Below are positions 12,850 through 22,902 of a DNA stretch of 64,000 nucleotides, one piece after another. The stretch is from Streptomyces spiramenti (lineage in GTDB: Bacteria > Actinomycetota > Actinomycetes > Streptomycetales > Streptomycetaceae). The notes beneath the pieces were generated by a model. The model did no database searches, was not told the DNA's origin, and was given only the letters and a program-made list of their open reading frames with translations. A program made the position numbers and the translations under genes. Numbering within the stretch: position 1 is the stretch's first letter; the number at the start of each line of letters is the position of its first letter. The stretch lies in contig NZ_JAAVJB010000002.1 of NCBI RefSeq assembly GCF_012034385.1, positions 1-64,000 of the forward strand. The letters are read 5' to 3'.

Positions 12850-13671
12850 ATGCGGACACCTCCGGAACAGGGGCGCGGTCAACGCCCCGCCGACCACGCG
12901 GCAGGGGGGACCCCGCAGCCGGGTCGGGTCCCCCCGCCGCAGGAGACTTCGGGCGGCGGCGGAGCCCGCGAGCCCCGACCGGTCGCCGACCCGGACGGGG
13001 CGGCGGCACCGGCCCCCACCGCGCTGCCTCGGCTCCACCGGGCGGTGCTCGTCTCCGCCACCGGCGCGGCGGCGCTCGCCGTGGCCCTGCACATGGGGGC
13101 CACTTTCCTGCACGTCGCACCGGAGAACGTGCTGCGCCAGGAGCACGGGCCCGCGATCCGCGGCTACCTCAACCCCGAGTTCCGGCAGGCGTGGAACCTC
13201 TTCGCGCCGGAACTGCCCACCACCGACGTCACCCTGCACGCGCGAGCGACCGTGCGCGACGCCACGGGGGAGGTGACCACCACGCCCTGGACCGACGTCT
13301 CCGCGCCCGACCTGGCCGAGCTCAGCTCCGGCCCACTGCCCAGCCGGGGCCGGCACCAGCTCCGCAAACTCTGGAACGACATCAGGGCGCTGGGAGCCGA
13401 GGACGGCCGGGTGACCGGTCATCGCGCCGACGACCTGCGGGCCGCCACGGCCCGGATCGCGCTGGACCGCATCGCGCTGCCCGACGGCGAGGTCGAGTCG
13501 ATCCAGTTCCGCACCGTCACCACCCCCATTCCGCCCCCGCCATGGGCCTCGGTACAACCCGGGGGTGAACCCGTCGTCTCGGAGCACGACTCGTGGCCGC
13601 TCCCCGTGGGCCGGACGTCGGACGCCGGAGAGAACCGCGGTTCCGCCCCGCAGCCGGAGGCGGGCCGATGA
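12850..13671 (+). CDS. DUF5819 membrane-anchored protein
   Basis: This 273-residue protein has a disordered proline- and glycine-rich N-terminal 60 residues, one transmembrane helix at about 63-85 (VLVSATGAAALAVALHMG), and an extracytoplasmic domain with the QAWNLFAPELP segment typical of DUF5819. The stop overlaps the start of the HTTM gene (ATGA). The two families co-occur in Streptomyces, which suggests a joint function, but that function is not known. Confidence 0.82.
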   Translation: MRTPPEQGRGQRPADHAAGGTPQPGRVPPPQETSGGGGAREPRPVADPDGAAAPAPTALPRLHRAVLVSATGAAALAVALHMGATFLHVAPENVLRQEHGPAIRGYLNPEFRQAWNLFAPELPTTDVTLHARATVRDATGEVTTTPWTDVSAPDLAELSSGPLPSRGRHQLRKLWNDIRALGAEDGRVTGHRADDLRAATARIALDRIALPDGEVESIQFRTVTTPIPPPPWASVQPGGEPVVSEHDSWPLPVGRTSDAGENRGSAPQPEAGR

Positions 13672-15010
13672 CCGATCACGAACGGGCCTCCGGCAGCGCT
13701 GAACGGGACGGCACCCCGAAAGACGGGGGCATCGCCGCCGCCGGGGCCGCCGAGCCCCCCGAAGCGGCGGGGGCCACCGGCCCCGCCGTCCCGTCCGGGC
13801 CCGTCACGACCGCCGCCGCTCCGCCGCCCGACCCGCCCGACGACGGCTTCAGCGGCGGCTGGACCGACCGCGCCACCCGCCTCCCGTACGCGACCCGACA
13901 GTCCGCCGTCGTCCGCATCGCGGTCGGGATGATCTGGCTCGCGATCCTGCTGCGCGAGTGGCCCAACCGCCACCACATCTGGGGCCCGGACGCGCCCTGG
14001 GCGCAGGACGCGGCGCGCCGCGCGGTCGCCGACAGCGGCGGTTTCACGTTCCTGACCTGGGTCGACGGCCTCTGGTGGTTCGAGCTCTGTTACCTCGCCG
14101 CCATCGGCGTCGCCGCCTGCGTCGTCGTCGGCTGGCGCGCCCGGGCGGCAACCGTGCTCCTCGCCCTCTCCGTCATGTCGTTCCAGCACCGCAACGACTT
14201 CGTGCTCAACGCGGGCGAGAACATCCTCCGGATCGCCGCCGTCTACCTCGTGCTGACCCGCTGCGCGCACGTCTGGTCGTTGGACGCACGCCGGGCGCGA
14301 CGGCACCGGTCAGCCCCGCACACAGCGACGGACGACCGCACCGCCGCCGCCGTCTGGATCGTGCTCGGCGGCCTGCTGACCGTCGCGGCCCTCACCGGCA
14401 ACCTCACGCCCGTCTGGACCGCGCTGCTGGGCGGCGTCTGGGCGGCGCACGGTGTCGCTGCCCGGCTGCGGTCGGCCGGCTCCCCCGCCACCGGCGAACT
14501 GGTGGAGCGGCTGAGCAACCTGCTGCACAACGCCGGTGTGCTGCTCCTGATGGCTCAGGTGTGCCTCGTGTACGCTGCCGCCGGCTGGTACAAGATCCAG
14601 GGCAGCGCCTGGCAGGACGGCACCGCCGTCTACTGGTCCCTGCACATCGGGTTCCTCCAGCCGTGGCCCGCGCTCACCGACCTCGTCACCGCCAACAGCG
14701 GCATCGTGCTGCTGCTGACCTACCTCACCGTCGCGGTGCAGGTCGCCTTTCCGTTCTGCCTGCTCAACCGGCAGGTCAAGAACGTGCTGCTCTGCGTCAT
14801 CGTCGCGGAACACCTCGGCATCGCCGTCCTCATGGGCCTGCCGTTCTTCTCGTTGGCGATGATCGCGGTCGACCTCGTCTTCCTCCCCACACTGTGGCTG
14901 CTGCACGTCGAGCGACTGGCCCGGTCCGGGCGCGAGTGCTGGTGGCCGCCGCGGCGCGGTGCACAGCCCCGTCTCCCGGGCGCACCCGCCCCCGGCCGTT
15001 CCGCGTCGAC

Positions 15011-15868
<858 letters not shown>

Positions 15869-16911
15869 CTGGCCGACGCTCACCTACGGCCAGGTCCACG
15901 GCATACACGCCCTCCCCGGGATGGAGCTGACCGGTGCCGACCCGCAGCGGCCCTCCTCGGCCGTCCTCGGCGAGTACTTCTCCGACTACGAGGACCGCTT
16001 CGACCTGCGGGTCCGGCGGCCCGTCCGCGTCCACGGCGTGCGTGACGACGGCGCGGGCCGACTCCTGGTGCAGAGCGACCACGGGACGTGGCGCACCCGG
16101 GCGCTCGTCAACGCCACCGGGACCTGGGAGAGCCCCTTCTGGCCGAACGCGGCCGGTAGAGCGGCGTTCCGGGGGAGGCAGCTCCACACCGCCGACTACC
16201 GCGGACCGGAAGCGATGGCCGACGCGCGCGTCGTGGTCGTCGGCGGCGGCACCTCCGCCGTGCAGCACCTGCTGGAGATCGCCGCCCGCGCCCGCGCCAC
16301 CACGTGGGTGACCCGCCGGCCGCCGGTCTTCCGCAGCACCGACTTCGACCCCGAGGAGGGGCGCCGGGCGGTCGCCCTCGTCGACCGCCGGGTCCGCGCC
16401 GGGCTGCCACCCCGCAGCGTCGTCTCGGTCACCGGCCTGCCGATGAACGAGGCGGTACGCCGTGGTCGGCAGGACGGCACGCTGGACCGGCTCCCGATGT
16501 TCGACCGGATCACCCCGGACGGCGTCACCTGGGCGGACGGGCGGTTCGTCCCGGCAGACGTGCTGCTGTGGGCCACCGGCTTCCGCCCCGTCGTGCGCCA
16601 CCTCGCGCCGCTCGGTCTCCGCGAGCCGGGAGGCGGCATCAGCATCGACGGCACCCGGGCCGTCCGTGACGCCCGGGTCCACCTGGTCGGCTACGGGCCC
16701 TCCGCCTCGACCATCGGCGCCAACCGCGCGGGGCGGACCGCAGCGCGGGAGATCGATGCGCTGCTCGGCGGTCGCGCTCCGGGACGGACGACAGCCCCGA
16801 CGCGACGGCCGGTGGCGGCCTGAGCCGACCCGGCCCGCGCACCGGGCGCGCGCGCCTCCGCACGGTCATCCCGTCCGGTCGTCCGGGGCGGTCCCGGACG
16901 AGGAGCCGACC

Positions 16912-17928
16912 TCACTCGTGCTTGGCCCGGCTCGGCTGCACGCGCTTCGGCTCCCCGGCCATCTTCGGGTGCTCGGGCGGGTAGGGGAGGTCACCGAGAC
17001 CGTGGTCCCGCGCATCCCGCTCCGCCTGCTCCAGCACCTGCTCCAGGCGCCCCGGGTCCTCCGCCATCACCGCGTGCACGTCGCCGACCGAGGCGAACCG
17101 CTTCCGCATCGTCATGATGTCGAAGTCTCCCGGCTCGACCCGCGAAACCTCGTCCCACCGCAGGGGAGCCGAGACCTGGGCGTGCGGGCCGGGCCGCACC
17201 GAGTAGGCACCGGCCATCGTCCGGTCCCGCGCCATCTGGTTGAAGTCCACGAAGATCCGCTCCCCGCGTTCCTCCTTCCACCACGACGTCGTCACCCGGT
17301 CCGGCTCGCGCCGCTCCAGCTCCCGACCGACCGTGATCACCGACCGCCGCACCTCCACGAACGACCAGTCGGCGACGATCGGAACGAAGACGTGCAACCC
17401 CCGCCCGCCGGAGGTCTTCGGCCATCCCTCCAACCCGAACTCCGCCAGCACCTCACGCAGGGTCAGCGCCACCCGGGCCGCGTCGGCGAACGCCGTCCCG
17501 GGCTGCGGGTCGAGGTCGATCCGCATCTCGTCGGGGTGGTCCGGTGCGTCCCGGCGCACCGGCCAGGGGTGGAACGTCAACGTGCCGAGGTTCGCCGCCC
17601 ACAGCACCGCCGCCGCGTCCTGCGGGCAGAACTCCTCGGCCGTCCGCCCGCTGGGGAACGTGACCTCCCCGGTGGGAATCCACTCCGGCAGGTTCCGCGG
17701 CGCCCGCTTCTGGTAGAAGGACTCGCCGTCGACCCCGTCGGGGAAGCGCTCCAACGTGGTCGGGCGCTCCCGCAGCGCGCGAGCCACGCCGTCGCCGACC
17801 GCGAGGTAGTACTCGACCACGTCCCGCTTGGTCCACCCGCGCTCCGGGAAGAACGGCTTGTCCGGGCTGGTGACCCGGACCGCACGGCCCCCGACCGTCA
17901 GCTCCAGGGGATCTCCGTAGCGCGCCAT
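16912..17928 (-). CDS. LigD-type NHEJ polymerase (primase-polymerase domain)
   Basis: This 338-residue stand-alone polymerase domain of the bacterial non-homologous end-joining system resembles LigD-Pol. Catalytic carboxylates appear in MRIDLDPQPG, with a GGRGLHVFVP segment and DFNQMARDRTM further on, all family hallmarks. It fills gaps and adds nucleotides during Ku-dependent end joining. It faces the ATP-dependent ligase gene divergently across 169 bp. Ku and the phosphoesterase domain are not in the window. Confidence 0.93.
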   Translation of the reverse strand: MARYGDPLELTVGGRAVRVTSPDKPFFPERGWTKRDVVEYYLAVGDGVARALRERPTTLERFPDGVDGESFYQKRAPRNLPEWIPTGEVTFPSGRTAEEFCPQDAAAVLWAANLGTLTFHPWPVRRDAPDHPDEMRIDLDPQPGTAFADAARVALTLREVLAEFGLEGWPKTSGGRGLHVFVPIVADWSFVEVRRSVITVGRELERREPDRVTTSWWKEERGERIFVDFNQMARDRTMAGAYSVRPGPHAQVSAPLRWDEVSRVEPGDFDIMTMRKRFASVGDVHAVMAEDPGRLEQVLEQAERDARDHGLGDLPYPPEHPKMAGEPKRVQPSRAKHE

Positions 17929-18097
17929 GGCCTAAACGGTAGACGCGCGCCCCCGCTGCCGCCTCCCGGCGACCCCGCAGCCCGGGCCGCCCGTGCCCGC
18001 CGGTTTCCCACCCGTGACCTGGCCACCCCCGGGCCGGCCTGCCGCAGGGCGGCGGCCGACGCGCGAGCCCGCCGCCGCACGCGCACAATCAGCCGGT

Positions 18098-19159
18098 ATG
18101 GACCTACCGGTGATGCCCCCCGTGCTTCCCATGCTCGCTCGCGCCGCCGACCGCATCCCCCTCGGCATGAGCTACGAGGCCAAGTGGGACGGATACCGGG
18201 CACTCGTCTTCCGCGACGGTGACGAGGTGGAGATCGGCAGCCGGACCGGCAAGTCCCTCGCCCGCTACTTCCCCGAACTGCTCCCCGCCCTGCGCGACAA
18301 CCTCCCCCGGCGCTGCGTCGCGGACGGCGAGATCGTCGTCGCACGCGACGGCCACCTCGACTTCGACGCCCTGCAGGAACGCATCCATCCGGCCGAGTCG
18401 AGAGTGCGACGGTTGGCCGCCGAGATCCCCGCCGCCTACATCGTGTTCGACCTGCTCGCCCTCGACGGGAGGTCCCTCCTGGCGGAACCCTTCCGCGAGC
18501 GCCGGGCCCTCCTCACGGAAGCCCTTCGGCAGACAGCCCCGCCCGTCCACCTGGCGCCCGCGACCGACGACCACCGACTGGCGCAGCGGTGGTTCGAGGA
18601 GTTCGAGGGCGCCGGTCTCGACGGCGTCGTCGCCAAGCGCCCCGACGCCCCGTACCGGCCGGGGGAGCGGACCATGGTGAAGATCAAGCACGAGCGGACC
18701 GCCGACTGCGTGGTGGCGGGGCTGCGGCTGCACAAGAGCGGCCCCGTGGTGGGGTCCCTGCTGCTCGGACTCCACGACGGCCGGGGCAGGCTCCAGCAGG
18801 TCGGGGCCTGCGGTGCCTTCCCGATGCGACGCCGCGCGGAACTGATGGACGAGCTGCGCCCCCTGCTCATGGACGACGACCCCACCGGCCACCCCTGGGC
18901 CGACTGGCGGAACGCCGACGCCCACACCGAGGACCGCATGCCGGGGACGCCCAACCGGTGGAGCGGCCAGAAGGACCCCAGCTGGCTGCCGCTCCGGCCC
19001 GAGCGGGTCTGCGAAGTGGCGTACGACCACCTCCAGGGCGACCGTTTCCGGCACACCGCCCAGTTCCGGCGCTGGCGTGACGACCGCACCCCGGAAAGCT
19101 GCACCTACGCCCAGCTCGACCGCCCCGTCGGTCCGGACCTGGGGGCTGTCCTCGGCTGA
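18098..19159 (+). CDS. ATP-dependent DNA ligase (LigC/LigD-ligase type)
   Basis: This 353-residue ligase has the adenylation motif EAKWDGYRAL (lysine in KWDG) at about residues 27-36, SRTG (motif Ia), DGEIV (motif III), LDGVVAKR (motif IV) and MVKIKH (motif V), followed by the OB-fold domain. It seals double-strand breaks with the divergent LigD-type polymerase. ATG 18098 is favoured because nothing resembling a ribosome-binding site is close and a CACAAT box sits just upstream, suggesting a leaderless or short-leader transcript. Confidence 0.92.
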   Translation: MDLPVMPPVLPMLARAADRIPLGMSYEAKWDGYRALVFRDGDEVEIGSRTGKSLARYFPELLPALRDNLPRRCVADGEIVVARDGHLDFDALQERIHPAESRVRRLAAEIPAAYIVFDLLALDGRSLLAEPFRERRALLTEALRQTAPPVHLAPATDDHRLAQRWFEEFEGAGLDGVVAKRPDAPYRPGERTMVKIKHERTADCVVAGLRLHKSGPVVGSLLLGLHDGRGRLQQVGACGAFPMRRRAELMDELRPLLMDDDPTGHPWADWRNADAHTEDRMPGTPNRWSGQKDPSWLPLRPERVCEVAYDHLQGDRFRHTAQFRRWRDDRTPESCTYAQLDRPVGPDLGAVLG

Positions 19160-19250
19160 AGCCGGGGTCGCGCCGCCGCGCCCGGCGCCCGTCGCTGCGC
19201 GGCCGTGCCGGGCTCTCCCCGTCATGACCGCCGAACCGTAGGGTTACGGC

Positions 19251-19655
19251 ATGAGCGACGGCGCGGATGCACGCAGCAGCGAACTGGAACGACTCGACAC
19301 CGGCAAGTACGTGCTGGTCACCACGTACCGCCGCGACGGCAGGACCGTGCCCACCCCGGTCTGGAAGGTCCGCGACGGCGACGCGCTCGGGGTGTGGACC
19401 AACGCCGGCTCCGGCAAGGTCAAACGCATCCGCAACCGCGGCGACGTCCTGCTCACCCCGTGCGACGTCCGCGGACGCCCCACGGGCGACGAGGTGCGCG
19501 GGTATGCGGAGCTGCTCGACGACGACGGCAACCGCCGGTACCGACGGCTGATCGCCCGCCGCTACCCGCTCGCGGGCCCGCTCGTCCTGCTCGGCAGCCG
19601 CCTCCGGTACGGCGTGCGAGGCACGGTCGGTATCCGCATCACCGTCGCCGACTGA
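19251..19655 (+). CDS. PPOX-class F420-dependent oxidoreductase
   Basis: This 134-residue split-barrel flavin/F420-binding protein has the YVLVTTYRRDGRTVPTPVW beginning and the SGKVKRIRNRGDVLLTPCD phosphate-binding region typical of the actinobacterial PPOX F420 family. The cofactor is inferred from family membership. A TAGGGT element about 8 bases before ATG 19251 and the lack of a Shine-Dalgarno sequence suggest a leaderless transcript. Confidence 0.87.
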   Translation: MSDGADARSSELERLDTGKYVLVTTYRRDGRTVPTPVWKVRDGDALGVWTNAGSGKVKRIRNRGDVLLTPCDVRGRPTGDEVRGYAELLDDDGNRRYRRLIARRYPLAGPLVLLGSRLRYGVRGTVGIRITVAD

Positions 19656-19671
19656 CAGCGCCCCCACCCAC

Positions 19672-19728
19672 TCCGGAGCCGGTCCGATGCCGGTCCGGAG
19701 CCGGTCCGGAGCCGGTCCGGAGCTGCGG
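19672..19728. repeat. Short tandem repeat of GGAGCCGGTCC
   Basis: Four to five imperfect 11-bp units of GGAGCCGGTCC lie between the oxidoreductase gene and tRNA-Pro. There is no obvious regulatory role; it may be a slippage-prone intergenic repeat. Confidence 0.75.
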
Positions 19729-19829
19729 ACGGGCACCCGAACATGCCCACGAGGGGCGTGCACGGGCCACCACTGAAGTGGGGTATTGTTCTTTGTGCAC
19801 GGAGCGCCGGGAGACCGGCGGGACGAGCA

Positions 19830-19906
<77 letters not shown>

Positions 19907-19912
19907 CAGCCG

Positions 19913-19955
19913 AAAGGCCTGTTGGACTGGAGAAGATCCAGCTCAACAGGCCTTT
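19913..19955. terminator. Bidirectional hairpin terminator between tRNA-Pro and int
   Basis: The arms AAAGGCCTGTTG and CAACAGGCCTTT, with a further inner CTGGA/TCCAG stem, form a long near-perfect hairpin flanked by A- and T-runs. It would stop transcription both from tRNA-Pro and from the leftward int operon. The same hairpin recurs at 62453-62495 beside the third att copy. Confidence 0.8.
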
Positions 19956-19973
19956 GGTCGTTTCTGCGACGGG

Positions 19974-21233
19974 TCAGGGAACGCTCCGCAGGTGGCCGCT
20001 GGCCGCCTGTCGTGGGACCACTGTGGGACCAGACGGGTCCGCGGCGCCGGGGGAGGCTCCCAGGAAGCCGCTCAGCGACTGGCCCGCCCGTTCGACCGCC
20101 CGCAGGTCGGGGTGGAGGTAGCGCTGTGTCGTGGTGAGTGAACCGTGCCCCGCGATCTTGCGCAGAACGTGCAGCGGGACGCCGGCATCAGCCATCCAGG
20201 TAAGACCGGTGTGCCGAAGATCGTGACGCCGCAGGAACTCGTAGCCAAGGCTCAGCACGACAGCGTCCCAGTGGGTGGCATCCCGGAGCACGGCCGTGGT
20301 GATACGGCCTCCGCGTGGTCCGGTGAAGATCCGAGCATCCGGTCGGCGACCGACAGCGGTGATCCGGCGCGACAGTATCGGGCGAATCTCCGGGATGATC
20401 GGAGCGACCCGGCGGCGCTTGCCCTTGGTCCCCTTGTCGATCAGGCCGCCGGGGCCGGGCGTGGTCTGCCGGCAAACGGTCCACAGCCAGGAGTCGGTAT
20501 CGATGTCGCGGACCCGGACGCCGGAGACCTCACCGATGCGGGCCGCGGTGCAGGCACTGAACTCCACGGCGTCGCCCCATCCGATGTACTCGCCAGCCGA
20601 GCGCGCCACCAGGGCGGAGGAGAGGCGCTGTAGGTCCGCCCAGTTGCGTAGAGCCAGCGAGCGCGGGTCGTCCAACTCGTCCTCAGCCTGCTTGTACTGC
20701 TGCTGCCAGCCGACGACCCGTGCGGGGTTCACGTCGATGAGCCCGTCCCGGACTGCCTGTTCCATCACCCGGACGAGTACAGCAAGGCTGTTCTTCACCG
20801 TCGAGCGGCTGTGACCGTCGGCAATCCAGGAGTGCACGGCACGGTCAACGATGCCGTTCGTCACGCCGGCAACCGCGATGTGCCCAAGCGTGGGCACCAC
20901 ACGCAGACGCCAGCCAGCCCGGTACGGGTCGAGGGTCTTCGCCTCCAACCCGCGCATGGCCAGGGGCCAGACTTCGGAGTCCTCAGCCCCGTACTCGGCC
21001 AACGTCATCGTCGCCGTGTCGGGCGTGACACCCCGGGCGGCGAGCCGACGCATGCGCTTGATCCAGTCCTCAGCGGCCTCTGGCGTCGGCAGCATCTCGG
21101 AGCGGGACAGGCGGCGACCCGACCGAGGGTCGAACCAGCGAACGCGTGCCCGATGCGGGTTGGGGCCGCCCGGCCGGTGCTCGATGTCGCCGGAGACTTT
21201 GACCCCGAGAGGTGGAAGCTGTGCCTTCGCCAT
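19974..21233 (-). CDS. int: Tyrosine site-specific integrase of E1
   Basis: This 419-residue tyrosine recombinase has an N-terminal arm-binding region, a SAM-like core-binding domain (about 95-190) and a catalytic domain with Arg in TAARIGEVSGVR, HDLRHT, GHGSLTTTQRY (His and nucleophilic Tyr) near residues 365-382. It integrates the element into tRNA-Pro at the att site 70 bp beyond its stop. Its ATG overlaps the xis stop by one base (TGATG). Its C-terminus is closely similar to the integrase remnant at 62514-62745. Confidence 0.96.
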   Translation of the reverse strand: MAKAQLPPLGVKVSGDIEHRPGGPNPHRARVRWFDPRSGRRLSRSEMLPTPEAAEDWIKRMRRLAARGVTPDTATMTLAEYGAEDSEVWPLAMRGLEAKTLDPYRAGWRLRVVPTLGHIAVAGVTNGIVDRAVHSWIADGHSRSTVKNSLAVLVRVMEQAVRDGLIDVNPARVVGWQQQYKQAEDELDDPRSLALRNWADLQRLSSALVARSAGEYIGWGDAVEFSACTAARIGEVSGVRVRDIDTDSWLWTVCRQTTPGPGGLIDKGTKGKRRRVAPIIPEIRPILSRRITAVGRRPDARIFTGPRGGRITTAVLRDATHWDAVVLSLGYEFLRRHDLRHTGLTWMADAGVPLHVLRKIAGHGSLTTTQRYLHPDLRAVERAGQSLSGFLGASPGAADPSGPTVVPRQAASGHLRSVP

Positions 21234-21520
21234 CAGGCCGCCTCCGCCGGGTCCACACGGCGGGACTCAAGCCACCGCTGAACGTCAGGAACGCTGTACA
21301 TCGTGACTCGCGAGGTCAAACGAACGAAGGGCGGACCCTGCACAGGCTGGGAGGTGCGCCAGCGACGAAGGGTGGAGGCGTCGACCCCGAGCAGTGCGGC
21401 TACCTCGTCGGTCGTGTACCAACCGTCGTGCAACAGGTCGACGGGACGAGGTCCGGGCGATGCCGGGGCTCCAGCGCGGAGCAGGTGCGCGAGGTGATGG
21501 AGCGTCACAAGCTGAGTCAC
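21233..21520 (-). CDS. xis: Excisionase (Xis) with MerR-like HTH
   Basis: This 95-residue protein has a winged-helix DNA-binding motif YTTDEVAALLGVDASTLRRWR in its middle and a DVQRWLESRR end, as in AICE excisionases. It would bind the att arms to direct excision with Int. It is coupled by overlap to both rep (ATGA) and int (TGATG). The function is inferred from its fold and place in the int-xis-rep order. Confidence 0.88.
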   Translation of the reverse strand: MTQLVTLHHLAHLLRAGAPASPGPRPVDLLHDGWYTTDEVAALLGVDASTLRRWRTSQPVQGPPFVRLTSRVTMYSVPDVQRWLESRRVDPAEAA

Positions 21521-22902
21521 GATGGGTCCCCTTGGGCGTCGTGGAGTGCTTCGTAGGCGGTTTCGCGGTTGGTGCGGATGGCGTCGGCGATGGTGGCGGC
21601 GAGCCAGGATTCGCCGGGGGAGTGGCCGTGTCCGGCGTAGGTCCAGTCGGCGAGGGTGAGGGTGGTGGGGTCGGGTCCGGTGTCGGGGTCGAGGCCGAGG
21701 GAGGCGCGTTCTTGGGCGGCGCGGTAGTCGGCACGTGTCTGGCGGAGGGCGCCGAGGGTGGTGGAGTAGGCGCGGGATTTGGTGGAGAAGTGGCCGCGGA
21801 AGCCGAGCATGTGGGCCCAGTCCCAGAGGCGGCGTTCGGGGTAGTGGGGGTCGAGGTCTTTGCAGGCGGTGATGAGGCGGCGGGTGTGGTCGGGGACGGC
21901 CTGTCGGTCGAGTTCGGCGATCTCACCGATGCGGCGGTCGAGCCCTCCGGCGGTTTCTGCGGCCTTGGTGGCGTACTTGGCGACGTAGGCGGCGACGGCC
22001 TGTTCGGTGAGCTGCGTGCCGGCGCCGAGGGCAGTAATGGGGCGTATGTCGAGCTGCTGTCCCCAGCGCAGCGTTCGGGCGGAGTGGGGGCCGCTGCGGG
22101 GGGCGGTGATGGCGGTGTAGGTGTGGTGGGCGGCGGCGCGGATGGCGTCGGTGAGCAGGGCGACGCTGGCCCAGTGCGGGGGCGGGGTGTCGGCTCCCTC
22201 GGGTCCGTCGAGGCGGATAACGGCGTGGAAGTGGATCGCGCCGCGCTTTTGGAACTCAGCGACCTTTCCGAAGGAGAGCCGGGCGGTGTCGGCGAGTTCG
22301 CGTTGCGTGATGCCGGCACGGGCGGCGACCTCGCGGCGGAGGCGATTGGTGAAGCGCCGCCACAGGTCCCCGGCGTGGTTGTTGAACAGCACGGCGGCGG
22401 CGTAGTCGTAGGTGTCGGGGTTGAGCGGGGTACCGAGCGTGGCGGCGTCTGCGGGGTGGTGGGTGCCGCAGCGGCAGGGGCCGGTGTCGGGGCGGTTGTG
22501 GACGGGGCCGAAGGAGGGTGCGGTGAGAGTGGCGAAGACCCGGGGGTGTTCCCGCACGGTGAGCGGGACGTTCTTCGTCGGGTCGCCGGTGAGTCCGGCG
22601 CGGATGAGGTGGAAGGTGTCTCCGGCGTAGGTGCGGGCGCAGGAGGGGCAACGGGTGGCGCGGCGGTTGCCGCAGGCGATGCGGAGCCTGCCGCCGGGTT
22701 CGTCGCGGGTGGAGTAGTGATGGAGGGTGGCGCCGGTGATCCGGTCCTTGGTGAGGGTGAAGCCGCGCAGGTGGATGGGGTCGGCACATCCTCCGGTGCG
22801 GTGAACCTGCTGTTCCCAGCGGCGGTAGTCCGGCTGCCCGGTCACCCTCAGCGCGTCAGCGAGGGTGACCGGGCAGGGGCCCGCCGCGGTGGCGGTGTGC
22901 AT
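21517..22902 (-). CDS. RepSA-like replication initiator
   Basis: This 461-residue protein resembles the rolling-circle initiator of pSAM2. A Cys-rich region with CPSC and CRCG pairs lies near residues 80-150, and the HUH-type metal motif GAIHFHAVIRLDG at about 220-232. It would nick the double-strand origin once the element has excised. It overlaps xis downstream and the methyltransferase gene upstream, in the conserved AICE order. Confidence 0.88.
   Translation of the reverse strand: MHTATAAGPCPVTLADALRVTGQPDYRRWEQQVHRTGGCADPIHLRGFTLTKDRITGATLHHYSTRDEPGGRLRIACGNRRATRCPSCARTYAGDTFHLIRAGLTGDPTKNVPLTVREHPRVFATLTAPSFGPVHNRPDTGPCRCGTHHPADAATLGTPLNPDTYDYAAAVLFNNHAGDLWRRFTNRLRREVAARAGITQRELADTARLSFGKVAEFQKRGAIHFHAVIRLDGPEGADTPPPHWASVALLTDAIRAAAHHTYTAITAPRSGPHSARTLRWGQQLDIRPITALGAGTQLTEQAVAAYVAKYATKAAETAGGLDRRIGEIAELDRQAVPDHTRRLITACKDLDPHYPERRLWDWAHMLGFRGHFSTKSRAYSTTLGALRQTRADYRAAQERASLGLDPDTGPDPTTLTLADWTYAGHGHSPGESWLAATIADAIRTNRETAYEALHDAQGDPS

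Noticed and set aside
21285-22787. 500-codon proline/threonine-rich frame overlapping rep
   Set aside because: It is a frame-shifted shadow of the rep gene, which has the HUH motif and coupling.
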